Origin: Kibdelosporangium sp. MJ126-NF4
Lineage (GTDB): Bacteria; Actinomycetota; Actinomycetes; Mycobacteriales; Pseudonocardiaceae
Assembly (NCBI RefSeq): GCF_000826545.1
Contig: NZ_CDME01000011.1
Span: 522,001-586,000, forward strand
Direction of reading: 5' to 3'
Length of the DNA: 64,000 nucleotides
In this document: positions 46,451-54,892 of the stretch, one piece after another
Numbering within the stretch: the stretch's first letter is position 1
How the letters are laid out: each line of letters opens with the position of its first letter
Translations under genes and position numbers: made by a program
The notes under the pieces: model-generated
Told to the model about the DNA's origin: nothing
Seen by the model: only the letters and a program-made list of their open reading frames with translations
Database searches by the model: none

Positions 46451-48601
46451 TCACGAACCGAAACGGCGCGTGGGGTTGTACTTCGGCTGCGTCGGCCGGG
46501 TCCGCTCAAGGTCCTGCGGCGGTTGCTGCTGCTGACCGGCTGGCGGCCGCTTCGGCGGGCCCGTCGACGTGGTGCGCTCGGGATCGGTGAACGACGTCCG
46601 CTCCGGGTCGGTGAGCTTCGTCCGCTCGCGGTCCGTGATCGTCCGCTCCGGGTCGGTGACCTTGGTGCGGTCGGCGGGCGGCGCGGTCACCTTCGTGCGG
46701 TCGAGCGCTTCGAGGTCCTCGCGCTTGACGATCTTCGTGACCGGCCCGTCCTCGGCGTGACCGCCCTTGGACAGCCAGCCGCCGGTCTGCCGGATCACGG
46801 TGTCGAGCGTCGGCCTGACGGCCGGGTCCTGGCCGAGCGCGGCGGTCAGCAGGCGCAGGTGGACGCTGGCGTTCGGCAGGTGCGTGACACGCTCGGCCTT
46901 GGCCGCGGCCATCAGCGCCGCCATGGGGTTGTCACGGGTTCCGCGCGGCGGCTCGCCCGTCAGCGCGTAGCACACCGTCGCCGCGAGCTGCCACGCGTCG
47001 GACGCGGGCGTGGCCGGTGAACCGGCCGCGGTCTCCGGGGCGAGGAAGTCCGGGGTACCGACCATCATGCCGGTCTGGGTCAGCGTGGAGTCGCCCTTCG
47101 AGCGGGCGATGCCGAAGTCGATCAGGTGCGGCATGCCGGACGGGTCGATCATGATGTTCGACGGCTTGATGTCACGGTGCAGCACGCCCTTCGCGTGCGC
47201 CGCCGACAGCGCGCCCGCCATGGTCACCCAGAGCCGCGCGGCCGCGAGGTCGTCGAGCTTGCCGGTGTCGTGGACGACGTCCGCGAGCGCGTTGCCCTCG
47301 ATGTACTCCATCACGAGGCCAAGGCCGTCCTCGTCCTGCACGATGTCGTAGACACGCACGCAGTTCGGGTGCCGCACGGCCGCGAGCGCGCGGGCCTCGC
47401 GCAGCATGCGCTCCTCGGTCTCGGCGTCCGGTGCGTGCGCGATCTTCACCGCGACCGTCCGGTCGAGCTGGGTGTCCATCGCCAGCCAGACGGTGCCGAA
47501 ACCGCCGTGGCCGAGTGCCTTGATCTTCTTGAACCGGCCGCCGCTCCGCGTCCACATGCTGTTGCCCGCGCCCGCGGGCATCGCCCTGGTCGGCGGTTTC
47601 GGCGCGCCACCGGCGGCAACCGGGCCGCCGAGCGGGAACGGCAACGGGCCGGGAGTGTCGGCCAGGTTGCCCGGACGCCCACTCAGCAGTTCCTGACCAG
47701 GCGCCTGGCCGGACAGCAGGCCAGGGCCCGCGCCGTCCGGCCGGTACGGCGGCGGAACAGGCTCGGGAACGTACGGCGGCGGTTTCTGCTGCTGCGCGGA
47801 CGGCGGCGGGGCGGGCTGCTGGTTGTGCTGGGAAAGCTGCCGGGGCGGCTGCTGCTGCTGGTTGTGCGCCGACATCTGCTGCGGCGGGGGCGGCTGCTGC
47901 TCCTGCACCGACCGGTTGATCGTGCTCCAGCTGGGCGCGCCGATCACCAGGATCGGGATCAGGCCGAGCACGGCCGCCGGGACCATGCCGAGGTACAGCA
48001 GGAACGCGACGTTGGCCTGCAGGCCCACGCTGAACACCAGGAACGCGATGAACGACAGCCAGATCAGCCTGCCCGGCCAGGTCGGGCCGCGCCGGAACGC
48101 CGCCCGCGCCTGCAGGATCACGAAAAGCGCGGCGATGCCCGGCAGGACCACGAGCTTGGCGACGCCCAACGCGACATTGACGCCGCTGGCTCGGGTGAGC
48201 GTCTCGTAGACGTTGAGCCCGGTGCCGAGGTATGGGGCCTGCTTGCCGACGACTGGGTAGTCCTGCGAGGCGAACGCGGAGGTGATGCCTACGCCGTACG
48301 GGTCGGTCCCGGACTGGGAGGCGTTGAAGATCGTGGAGATCCCGTTGGCCATCAGCCACGGCAGGACCAACGCGAACACCAGCCCGATCACCCCGAACAC
48401 GGTGATTGTGACCGGGTTGTAAGCATTCCCGGTGCCCTTGCGGATCACCGCGGCGCTGAACGACGCCAGCACGGGGAAAATCATGATCAGGAACCCGGCC
48501 GCCATGGTCGCCCACACCCAGTCACCTGGCCAGAACGCAGGCCCAAAGACGGTATGCGCGAACGACAACAAGCCAGCTGCCATTCGTACGAACCCGTCCA
48601 C
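46451..48601 (-). CDS. Ser/Thr protein kinase with N-terminal membrane domain and TDPERT-repeat tail
   Basis: 716 residues. Residues 1-222 hold several membrane helices (about 30-53, 63-86, 145-165, 180-222). A Pro/Gln-rich linker (223-355) follows, then a Hanks kinase domain (357-612): G-loop GHGGFGTV, Lys386 in VAVK, HRD 475-477 with Asn482, DFG 495-497, and the activation segment with several Thr. The tail (634-680) repeats DRTKVT / TDPERTxx about six times. This order (membrane part first, kinase last) is reversed relative to PknB-type kinases. Converges with pmt 10 nt apart. Confidence 0.9.
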   Translation of the reverse strand: MDGFVRMAAGLLSFAHTVFGPAFWPGDWVWATMAAGFLIMIFPVLASFSAAVIRKGTGNAYNPVTITVFGVIGLVFALVLPWLMANGISTIFNASQSGTDPYGVGITSAFASQDYPVVGKQAPYLGTGLNVYETLTRASGVNVALGVAKLVVLPGIAALFVILQARAAFRRGPTWPGRLIWLSFIAFLVFSVGLQANVAFLLYLGMVPAAVLGLIPILVIGAPSWSTINRSVQEQQPPPPQQMSAHNQQQQPPRQLSQHNQQPAPPPSAQQQKPPPYVPEPVPPPYRPDGAGPGLLSGQAPGQELLSGRPGNLADTPGPLPFPLGGPVAAGGAPKPPTRAMPAGAGNSMWTRSGGRFKKIKALGHGGFGTVWLAMDTQLDRTVAVKIAHAPDAETEERMLREARALAAVRHPNCVRVYDIVQDEDGLGLVMEYIEGNALADVVHDTGKLDDLAAARLWVTMAGALSAAHAKGVLHRDIKPSNIMIDPSGMPHLIDFGIARSKGDSTLTQTGMMVGTPDFLAPETAAGSPATPASDAWQLAATVCYALTGEPPRGTRDNPMAALMAAAKAERVTHLPNASVHLRLLTAALGQDPAVRPTLDTVIRQTGGWLSKGGHAEDGPVTKIVKREDLEALDRTKVTAPPADRTKVTDPERTITDRERTKLTDPERTSFTDPERTTSTGPPKRPPAGQQQQPPQDLERTRPTQPKYNPTRRFGS

Positions 48602-48747
48602 GGTTTCCCTCCTCGTGCTTACTCACCCGATGTGAGCACCAACCCACCATATGTCCAGCGACGCCGGAGCGGTGAGGCACACCGTGGCCCCCGCTCCTCC
48701 AGACGCACCCATAGGCAGGAGGTTGCCCCCAATGGCAGAGTGACTCC

Positions 48748-50616
48748 ATGGGTGACTATCGGGACGCATATCATCGCAGCCTGACCGACCCCGACGCGTT
48801 CTGGCTGGCAGCGGCCGGTGCGATCGACTGGCTCACGCCGCCGCAACGCGCGCTCGACGCGTCCCGTGCGCCCTTCTACCGGTGGTTTCCCGACGCGCGG
48901 CTGAACACCTGCCACAACGCGCTCGACCGGCACGTGGACAGCGGCCGCACCGCGCTGGTCTACGACTCGCCGGTCACGGGCAGCAAGGCTTCGTACACGT
49001 ACCGCGAACTTCGCGACGAGGTCGCGGTGTTCGCCGGGGCACTGGCGAGCCTGGGCGTCGGCAAGGGTGACCGAGTGATCATCTATATGCCCATGGTCCC
49101 ACGCGCGGTGGTGGCGATGCTGGCCTGTGCCCGGCTCGGCGCGGTGCACTCCGTGGTATTCGGCGGATTCGCGCCCAAGGAGCTGGCCGGTCGGATCGAG
49201 GACGCGAAGCCGAAGGTGATCGTCGCGGCCTCGTGCGGGATCGAGCCGACCAGAGTCGTGGCGTACAAGCCGATCATCGACGAGGCGCTGGCCACCACCA
49301 CGCACCAGCCCGACCACGTCGTGATCACCCAGCGGCCCGAGCAGGCCGCCGAGATGGGCGCGCGGGACGTCGACTGGGACGCGCTCGTCGAGACCGCGCA
49401 GCCACACGACTGTGTGCCGGTGCTGGCCACAGATCCGCTGTACATCCTGTACACGTCCGGCACGACCGGGCGCCCCAAGGGAGTCGTGCGCGACAACGGC
49501 GGGCACGCGGTCGCGTTGACGTGGTCGCTGCGGGCGATCTACGACATCGGCCCGGGTGACGTGTTCTGGACGGCCTCAGACGTCGGCTGGGTGGTCGGGC
49601 ACTCGTACATCGTCTACGCCCCGCTGCTCGCGGGCGCGACAACCCTGCTCTACGAAGGGAAACCGGTCGGCACCCCGGACGCGGGCGCGTTCTGGCGGGT
49701 GATCGCCGAACACGGCGTGAAGGCGCTGTTCACCGCGCCCACAGCGTTCCGCGCCATCAAACGCGTCGACCCGGACGCGGCTCTGTTGCAAGGACACGAC
49801 CTGTCGGCGTTCCGGACGCTGTTCCTGGCCGGTGAACGGCTGGACCCGGAGACGTACCACTGGGCGACCGACAAGCTCGGCGTGCCGGTGGTCGACCACT
49901 GGTGGCAGACCGAGACGGGCTGGCCGATCTGTGCCAACCTGCGCGGGCTCGAACCGATGCCGATCAAGCCCGGTTCGCCGACTGTGCCGGTGCCCGGCTA
50001 CGACGTGCGCGTCCTCGACTCGTCCGGCGACGAGGTTCCCGCAGGTGGCGAGGGTGCGATCGCGATCAGGCTGCCGTTGCCCCCGGGCACGCTGCCGACG
50101 CTGTGGGGCGACGACGAGCGGTACGTGCGGTCGTATCTGTCCACATACGACGGCTACTACCTCACCGGTGACGGCGGTTTCGTCGACGAGGACGGGTACG
50201 TCTTCGTGATGGGCCGCACCGACGACGTGATCAACGTCGCCGGGCACCGGTTGTCCACGGGCGCGATGGAGGCCGTCCTCGCCGCGCACCCCGCGGTCGC
50301 CGAATGCGCCGTGATCGGCGTGCACGACTCGCTGAAAGGGCAGCTGCCGCGCGGTTTCGTGGTGCTCAAGGCCGGTGTCGAGGTGCACGAGGAGGTGCTG
50401 CGCGACGAGTTGGTCGCCGCGGTCCGCCGGGACATCGGCCCGGTGGCGGCGTTCCGGGACGTCTCGGTCGTCGCGGGCCTGCCCAAGACCCGCTCGGGCA
50501 AGATCCTGCGCAAGACCATGCGTGGTATCGCCGACGGCCGCGACGAGCCCGTGCCGTCCACCATCGAGGACCCGGCCGTGCTGGACGCGCTGCGCCCGGT
50601 GCTGCGCTCACGCTGA
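48748..50616 (+). CDS. Propionyl/acetyl-CoA synthetase
   Basis: 622 residues, close to PrpE/Acs. N-terminal RWFPDARLNTCHNALDRHV, substrate loop SVVFGGFAP, P-loop YILYTSGTTGRPKGVVRDNGG, active-site WWQTETGWPI (Trp in the acyl pocket as in Acs/PrpE), YLTGDGGFVDEDGYVFVMGR, and the acetylatable Lys in KTRSGKILRKTMR. PrpE-type R-D-N-G-G after the P-loop favours propionate. Followed by an array of repeat units rather than a plain terminator. Confidence 0.92.
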   Translation: MGDYRDAYHRSLTDPDAFWLAAAGAIDWLTPPQRALDASRAPFYRWFPDARLNTCHNALDRHVDSGRTALVYDSPVTGSKASYTYRELRDEVAVFAGALASLGVGKGDRVIIYMPMVPRAVVAMLACARLGAVHSVVFGGFAPKELAGRIEDAKPKVIVAASCGIEPTRVVAYKPIIDEALATTTHQPDHVVITQRPEQAAEMGARDVDWDALVETAQPHDCVPVLATDPLYILYTSGTTGRPKGVVRDNGGHAVALTWSLRAIYDIGPGDVFWTASDVGWVVGHSYIVYAPLLAGATTLLYEGKPVGTPDAGAFWRVIAEHGVKALFTAPTAFRAIKRVDPDAALLQGHDLSAFRTLFLAGERLDPETYHWATDKLGVPVVDHWWQTETGWPICANLRGLEPMPIKPGSPTVPVPGYDVRVLDSSGDEVPAGGEGAIAIRLPLPPGTLPTLWGDDERYVRSYLSTYDGYYLTGDGGFVDEDGYVFVMGRTDDVINVAGHRLSTGAMEAVLAAHPAVAECAVIGVHDSLKGQLPRGFVVLKAGVEVHEEVLRDELVAAVRRDIGPVAAFRDVSVVAGLPKTRSGKILRKTMRGIADGRDEPVPSTIEDPAVLDALRPVLRSR

Positions 50617-50621
50617 CGCGC

Positions 50622-50720
50622 GCAACCAAGGTGGCCTTCGTTGCACACCGCGCATGGGTGCTTACGTGCAACAAAGGCCACCTTCGGTGCACCAGCCGCA
50701 ACCAAGGTGGCCTTTGTTGC
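50622..50720. repeat. Dispersed palindrome, family 2 copy E (three units)
   Basis: Units at 50622-50644 (+), 50668-50690 (inverted) and 50698-50720 (+). The spacing is 23 nt between the first two and 7 nt between the last two. The middle unit can pair with either neighbour, so two mutually exclusive stems are possible. Lies between convergent prpE-like and lipoprotein genes. Confidence 0.85.
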
Positions 50721-50738
50721 ATCCCACCCGCGCCGGGG

Positions 50739-51719
50739 TCAGGACACGTTCAGCACGGTCTGCTTGGACTCGGGCTTCTGCGTCCACTTCGCGGTGCTGG
50801 TCGCCGGGAACTCGGGCGCGACGGTCAGCGTGCCGCCGGTGAAGGGCTCCGGCACCGCGAACAGCAGGCCGGTCGAGGACTGCCGTGGTGAGGCCTTGCC
50901 GCCGCCCGGCAGCGCCAGGCTGACGCTGCGGGCCAGGTCGACCTTGAGGTCCGCGTCGTCGGTGCTGATCGTCGCGTCGGGCAGGCGTAGCCAGAGCTGC
51001 TTGGCCGGGGCGTCGCCGACGCCGGGCAGCGAGTTCGCGAGCTCGCTGCGGGTGCCGAGGTCGAGCGTCACGCCCAACGGCCCCGAGGTGCGGACGCCCT
51101 GGTAGGTGCCGGTGCCGCTGTAGAGGCTGCCCTGCCAGTGGACCTGGCCGGTGGACTTCGGCGTGCCGCCGCCGGGTGTCGTGGTGGTGGGCGTGTCGCC
51201 GCCCTGCCCGCTGCGGACGTTGTACTTGTACGGCTTGTCGTCGGTCACCTCGATGGTGGCATCGCCGCCGACCGGGACGCTGACGATCAGGCCCGTCCCC
51301 CGCTCCAGCGACCTCGGCAAGCGTTTGCGGGACGCCCCCACCACGACGTCGACCGCCAGCGGGGTCTGCGGCGGCGGCGCGTACGTGTCGTCGCCCTGCA
51401 GCCGGTAGAGCACCAGGAACTCGTGGCCGGACGCGGCACGGGACGGGCCCGCCTCCAGGCCGCCACTGGTCGCGTCCAGGTCGGGCCGCACCGCGAGCGC
51501 ACCGAACACGTACGAGAAGTGCGGACCTTTGAAGACAGTCGACAATGGCCGTGCACCTGCGGGAACACCCTGCGACCAGGTGAAGACGCCGACGAAGTCC
51601 GCTGGTTTCTCCGGCAGGTCGACCGGCCCGCTCGGCGGCACCGGCTTGGCACCACACCCCGCCAGGACCACGGCGGCAACCACACCGCCCACGAAAACGC
51701 CAGCACGCGACACGCGCAC
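50739..51719 (-). CDS. Secreted lipoprotein of unknown function
   Basis: 326 residues from GTG 51719 (GTG 51713 equally possible; the open frame begins at 51830 but would put residues before the signal). Signal with lipobox VLAGC (Cys about 22). Mature part beta-rich (HFSYVFGALAVRPDLDATSG, LAVDVVVGASRKRLPRSLE, LYSGTGTYQGVRTSGPLGVT). Contains a Gly/Thr-rich linker DTPTTTTPGGGTPKSTG in the middle, suggesting two domains. No family recognised. Confidence 0.72.
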   Translation of the reverse strand: MRVSRAGVFVGGVVAAVVLAGCGAKPVPPSGPVDLPEKPADFVGVFTWSQGVPAGARPLSTVFKGPHFSYVFGALAVRPDLDATSGGLEAGPSRAASGHEFLVLYRLQGDDTYAPPPQTPLAVDVVVGASRKRLPRSLERGTGLIVSVPVGGDATIEVTDDKPYKYNVRSGQGGDTPTTTTPGGGTPKSTGQVHWQGSLYSGTGTYQGVRTSGPLGVTLDLGTRSELANSLPGVGDAPAKQLWLRLPDATISTDDADLKVDLARSVSLALPGGGKASPRQSSTGLLFAVPEPFTGGTLTVAPEFPATSTAKWTQKPESKQTVLNVS

Positions 51720-51824
51720 CAGGGTGGCATCCAGCCACACCCAAGACAATCGGCCGTTGTGACGCGTGGGTGAGTGGTCTATACCTAATTCGTCGCCGCC
51801 GCGGGAATTACGCTGGGAGGCCCT

Positions 51825-53423
51825 GTGCACGTACGTCGATTCCTTGCGGTGATGGTGGTGACAACCGCCACAACCGCGCTGTCGGTTTTACCTTCGACTG
51901 GGGCGTCTGCGAGCGCCAATGAGAACCTCGAGACCGGCAAGAGCCTGACGAGTGTCATTCCGGCGCCCGCGGTCACCCAGCCGGATGCGCGGCAGGCATT
52001 CAGGCTGAACTGGGGAACGGTGATCCTCACGCAGCGCGGCTCGCGTGAGGCGGCGGCGGTCGGCAAACAGCTGGCCGACGTGCTCAGACCGTCGACCGGC
52101 TACCCGCTGCCGGTCCTGCCCGCGTTCGTGCACGGCACCGGCATCTCGCTGTTGCTCGGCGGCGCGGACCCGCGCGTCGGCCAGGAGGGCTACCAGCTCA
52201 AGGTGCAGCGCGACCAGGTCGTGATCCGCGCCAACACCCCGGCCGGTCTGTTCGCGGGCACGCAGACGCTGCGGCAGCTGCTGCCGTCGAGTGTGGAGAG
52301 CAGGTCACGCCACAAAGGACCGTGGACCGTGCCCGGCGGGAGGATCGTCGACTTCCCCCGGTTCGCCCACCGCGGCGCCATGCTCGACGTGTCCCGGCAC
52401 TTCTTCGACGTCCGCGAGGTCAGGAGCTACATCGACCAGATCGCCCAGTACAAGATCAACCGGCTGCACCTGCACCTGTCCGACGACCAGGGCTGGCGGA
52501 TCGAGATCCCAGGCTGGCCGAGGCTGACCAGCCACGGCGGCAGCACCGAGGTCGGCGGCGGGCCGGGCGGCCACTACACCAAGCGCCAGTACCTCGACCT
52601 GGTCGCGTACGCGAAGTCGAAGTTCGTCACGATCATCCCCGAGATCGACATGCCAGGGCACACGAACGCGGCGCTGGCCTCGTACGCCGAGCTGAACTGC
52701 GACGGCGTGGCGCCGCCGCTGTACACCGGCACCGAGGTCGGGTTCAGCTCGTTCTGCATCGACAAGGACATCACGTACAAGTTCATCGACGACGTGGTCC
52801 GTGAGCTGGCCGAGCTCACGCCAGGCGAGTACATCCACATCGGCGGCGACGAGGCACACGCCACCAAACCCGCCGACTACCTGAAGTTCATGCAGCGCGT
52901 GCTGCCGATCGTGGCCAAGCACGGCAAGAAGGTCGCGGGCTGGCACGAGTTCGTGAAGGCCCACCCGGTCGCCTCGGCGGTCCCGCAGTACTGGGGCACC
53001 GACGACGTGGACGAGGACGTGGCCGCCGCGGCCGCGCGGGGCAACAAGATCGTGCTCTCCCCCGCGCACAAGAGCTACCTGGACATGAAGTACGACAAGA
53101 ACACCCCGCTCGGCCTGGACTGGGCCGGGTTCATCGAGGTGGACGTCGCCTACGGCTGGAACCCGGGCTCGTTCGTGCGCGGCGTGCCCGAGTCGAGCGT
53201 GCTGGGTGTCGAGGCGCCGCTGTGGTCGGAAACCCTCGAGGACTCCGACGACATCGAGTTCATGGCGTTCCCGAGGCTGCCTGCCGTGGCCGAACTGGGC
53301 TGGTCGCCGTGGTCGACCCACGGCTGGGCCTCGTTCCGCGAACGACTGGCCCAGCAGGGCCAACGCTGGGAACTCCAGGGAGTGAACTTCTACCGCTCAC
53401 CCCAAATCCCCTGGCCCAGCTAA
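51825..53423 (+). CDS. Secreted beta-N-acetylhexosaminidase (GH20)
   Basis: 532 residues, signal peptide to about 30. N-terminal GH20b domain (YQLKVQRDQVVIRANTPAGL), then the catalytic barrel: GGRIVDFPRFAHRGAMLDVS, LHLHLSDDQGWRIEIPGWP, the catalytic Asp-Glu pair in IHIGGDEAHATK, and the WTLEAP-type end GVEAPLWSETL. It removes terminal GlcNAc/GalNAc from chitin oligomers or glycans by substrate-assisted catalysis. GTG 51825 follows GGGAGG. A family 1 palindrome lies 8 nt past its stop. Confidence 0.94.
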   Translation: MHVRRFLAVMVVTTATTALSVLPSTGASASANENLETGKSLTSVIPAPAVTQPDARQAFRLNWGTVILTQRGSREAAAVGKQLADVLRPSTGYPLPVLPAFVHGTGISLLLGGADPRVGQEGYQLKVQRDQVVIRANTPAGLFAGTQTLRQLLPSSVESRSRHKGPWTVPGGRIVDFPRFAHRGAMLDVSRHFFDVREVRSYIDQIAQYKINRLHLHLSDDQGWRIEIPGWPRLTSHGGSTEVGGGPGGHYTKRQYLDLVAYAKSKFVTIIPEIDMPGHTNAALASYAELNCDGVAPPLYTGTEVGFSSFCIDKDITYKFIDDVVRELAELTPGEYIHIGGDEAHATKPADYLKFMQRVLPIVAKHGKKVAGWHEFVKAHPVASAVPQYWGTDDVDEDVAAAAARGNKIVLSPAHKSYLDMKYDKNTPLGLDWAGFIEVDVAYGWNPGSFVRGVPESSVLGVEAPLWSETLEDSDDIEFMAFPRLPAVAELGWSPWSTHGWASFRERLAQQGQRWELQGVNFYRSPQIPWPS

Positions 53424-53430
53424 AAAAGAC

Positions 53431-53476
53431 CTCGTGAGTGTTTGGGCCGGTTCTAACCGGCCCAAACACTCACGAG
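53431..53476. repeat. Dispersed palindrome, family 1 copy C (perfect stem)
   Basis: Perfect 22-bp stem: left arm 53431-53452 (CTCGTGAGTGTTTGGGCCGG then TT) and right arm 53455-53476, apex CT. The stop codon of the convergent aldehyde dehydrogenase gene lies inside its right arm (53470-53472), so the element provides that gene's 3' end. Confidence 0.9.
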
Positions 53477-54780
53477 TAGGTCATGGTGATGCGCTTGTCC
53501 CGCCAGTATCCGGCGAGCAGGGTGCTGCGGCTTTCGCGGCTGAACGCGGCCTCGGCCGGGTGGGAGTGGTCGCTGTTGACCCAGATCCTGGCCGCGTTGA
53601 TGGCCCGTGCCGCGCGGTAGCCCACGCCGGTGTCCCGCGTCCACACCGACACACCCGTGCCGGTCTCGGTCTCGTTGACGAGCTTGACCGCGTCGTCGAA
53701 GTCGTTGAAGCCGACCACGGAGATCACCGGCGCGGCAGGAAGACCGTGGTTCTTGTCGCCCTCGATCACGGTCGGCTCAAGGAAGAACCCGCCGTCCAGG
53801 TCGCCGCCGAGCGACGCGCGACCGCCGCCCGAACGCAGCCGCGCGCCCGAGCGGACCGCGGTCTCGATGTGCGCGGTGGTCCTGGCCAGTTCGCCCTCGC
53901 TGACCAGCGCGCCGAGCGTGGTCGAGGTGTCGAGCGGGTGGCCCGTGACGAGCCGCTCCACCCGTTCCACCGCGGCGTCGAGGAACTCCTCGTAGCGGCC
54001 GTTCTGGACGAACGCCACCGACGTCCCGGTGGCGAAGCCGTCCAGCGCCCTGTCGTGCAGTGCCCCGTCCAGGTCGGCGAAGAACACCGAGGGACTCAGT
54101 CCCCGTGGCGTGACGGCGGTGAACCCGTTCACCACGTTGACCACACCGGGCGGCACCAGGTCGTTGATCACGCTCAGCAGGGCGTGCACCGACGCGGGCG
54201 CCTGCGCCGCGGGCTTGAGGACGACGGTGTTCCCGGTCGCGAGGGCGGGTGCGAGACACCACGCTGCCCCGAGCAACGGGTAGTCCCAGCCGAGCGCGCG
54301 GACAATGACGCCGAGTGGCTCACGAAACCCGTGCACCACAGTGTCGTCGTGGATCTCGGAACGGACACCTTCGGCCGCGCGGATCGCCCCCGCGAAATAC
54401 CGGAAATGATCTGCGGCCAACGGCACATCCGCGCCGAGCGTCTGCCTGATCGGCTTTCCTGTGTCCCAGCTCTCAGCCACCGCGAGCGCTTCCAGGTTGT
54501 CCTCGACGCGATCGGCTATCTCGTTGAGGATCACCGCCCGTTCGGCGAGCGCCGTCCGCGACCAGCCCGCCGCTGCGCCACGGCCGTCGTCGACGGCCCG
54601 TCGCAGGTCATCGGGGGTGGACGCGGCGATCTCGGTGAAGGTCCGACCCGTCAACGGGCTCCGGTTGGAAAAGTACCGGCCACTTGCGGGCGGCACATAT
54701 TCGCCGCCGACGAAATGGTCGTATCGGCCCGCGTACCGCACCACACAACCTGGTTCTCCTGGTGCGGCATATCTACTCAT
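53470..54780 (-). CDS. Catalytically dead ExaC-type aldehyde dehydrogenase homologue
   Basis: 436 residues against about 506 for the family. The ends match class II acetaldehyde dehydrogenases (MSRYAAPGEPG, FVGGEYVPP, ESWDTGKPIRQTLGADVPLA, FRYFAGAIRA, terminal ITMTYS). The oxyanion Asn is Asp166 (LGWDYPLL). After VNVVNGF (214-220) the stretch holding the NAD-binding FTG motif and the catalytic-Glu ELGGK is missing. The cysteine loop is gone (GFATGTSVAFVQ instead of NQGEVC), and the later EIFGP loop reads APVISVV. The frame is intact with good codon use. Likely a non-enzymatic protein regulated with its divergent GAF activator. Confidence 0.88.
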   Translation of the reverse strand: MSRYAAPGEPGCVVRYAGRYDHFVGGEYVPPASGRYFSNRSPLTGRTFTEIAASTPDDLRRAVDDGRGAAAGWSRTALAERAVILNEIADRVEDNLEALAVAESWDTGKPIRQTLGADVPLAADHFRYFAGAIRAAEGVRSEIHDDTVVHGFREPLGVIVRALGWDYPLLGAAWCLAPALATGNTVVLKPAAQAPASVHALLSVINDLVPPGVVNVVNGFTAVTPRGLSPSVFFADLDGALHDRALDGFATGTSVAFVQNGRYEEFLDAAVERVERLVTGHPLDTSTTLGALVSEGELARTTAHIETAVRSGARLRSGGGRASLGGDLDGGFFLEPTVIEGDKNHGLPAAPVISVVGFNDFDDAVKLVNETETGTGVSVWTRDTGVGYRAARAINAARIWVNSDHSHPAEAAFSRESRSTLLAGYWRDKRITMTYS

Positions 54781-54840
54781 GCTTCACGCCTCCCCGGCAT
54801 GCTTTCATGGGTACAAGTGGCGGACGGTAGAAGACGCTGG

Positions 54841-54862
54841 GTTGCAGTGACGTTGCAGTGAC
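54841..54862. promoter_or_regulatory. Tandem 11-bp direct repeat in the divergent promoter
   Basis: GTTGCAGTGAC occurs twice back to back, with a third partial GTTGGAC after it, in the 112-nt gap between the ALDH-like gene and its divergent regulator. The 11-bp period places both copies on one DNA face, as for a regulator binding site. Confidence 0.5.
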
Positions 54863-54892
54863 GTTGGACAGCGCGTTCCAAGGGCGTGGCAC

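Noticed and set aside
50622..50720. Possible short CRISPR-like array
   Set aside because: Only three units, in mixed orientation, with unequal spacers (23 and 7 nt) and copies at unrelated loci. No cas genes in the window.
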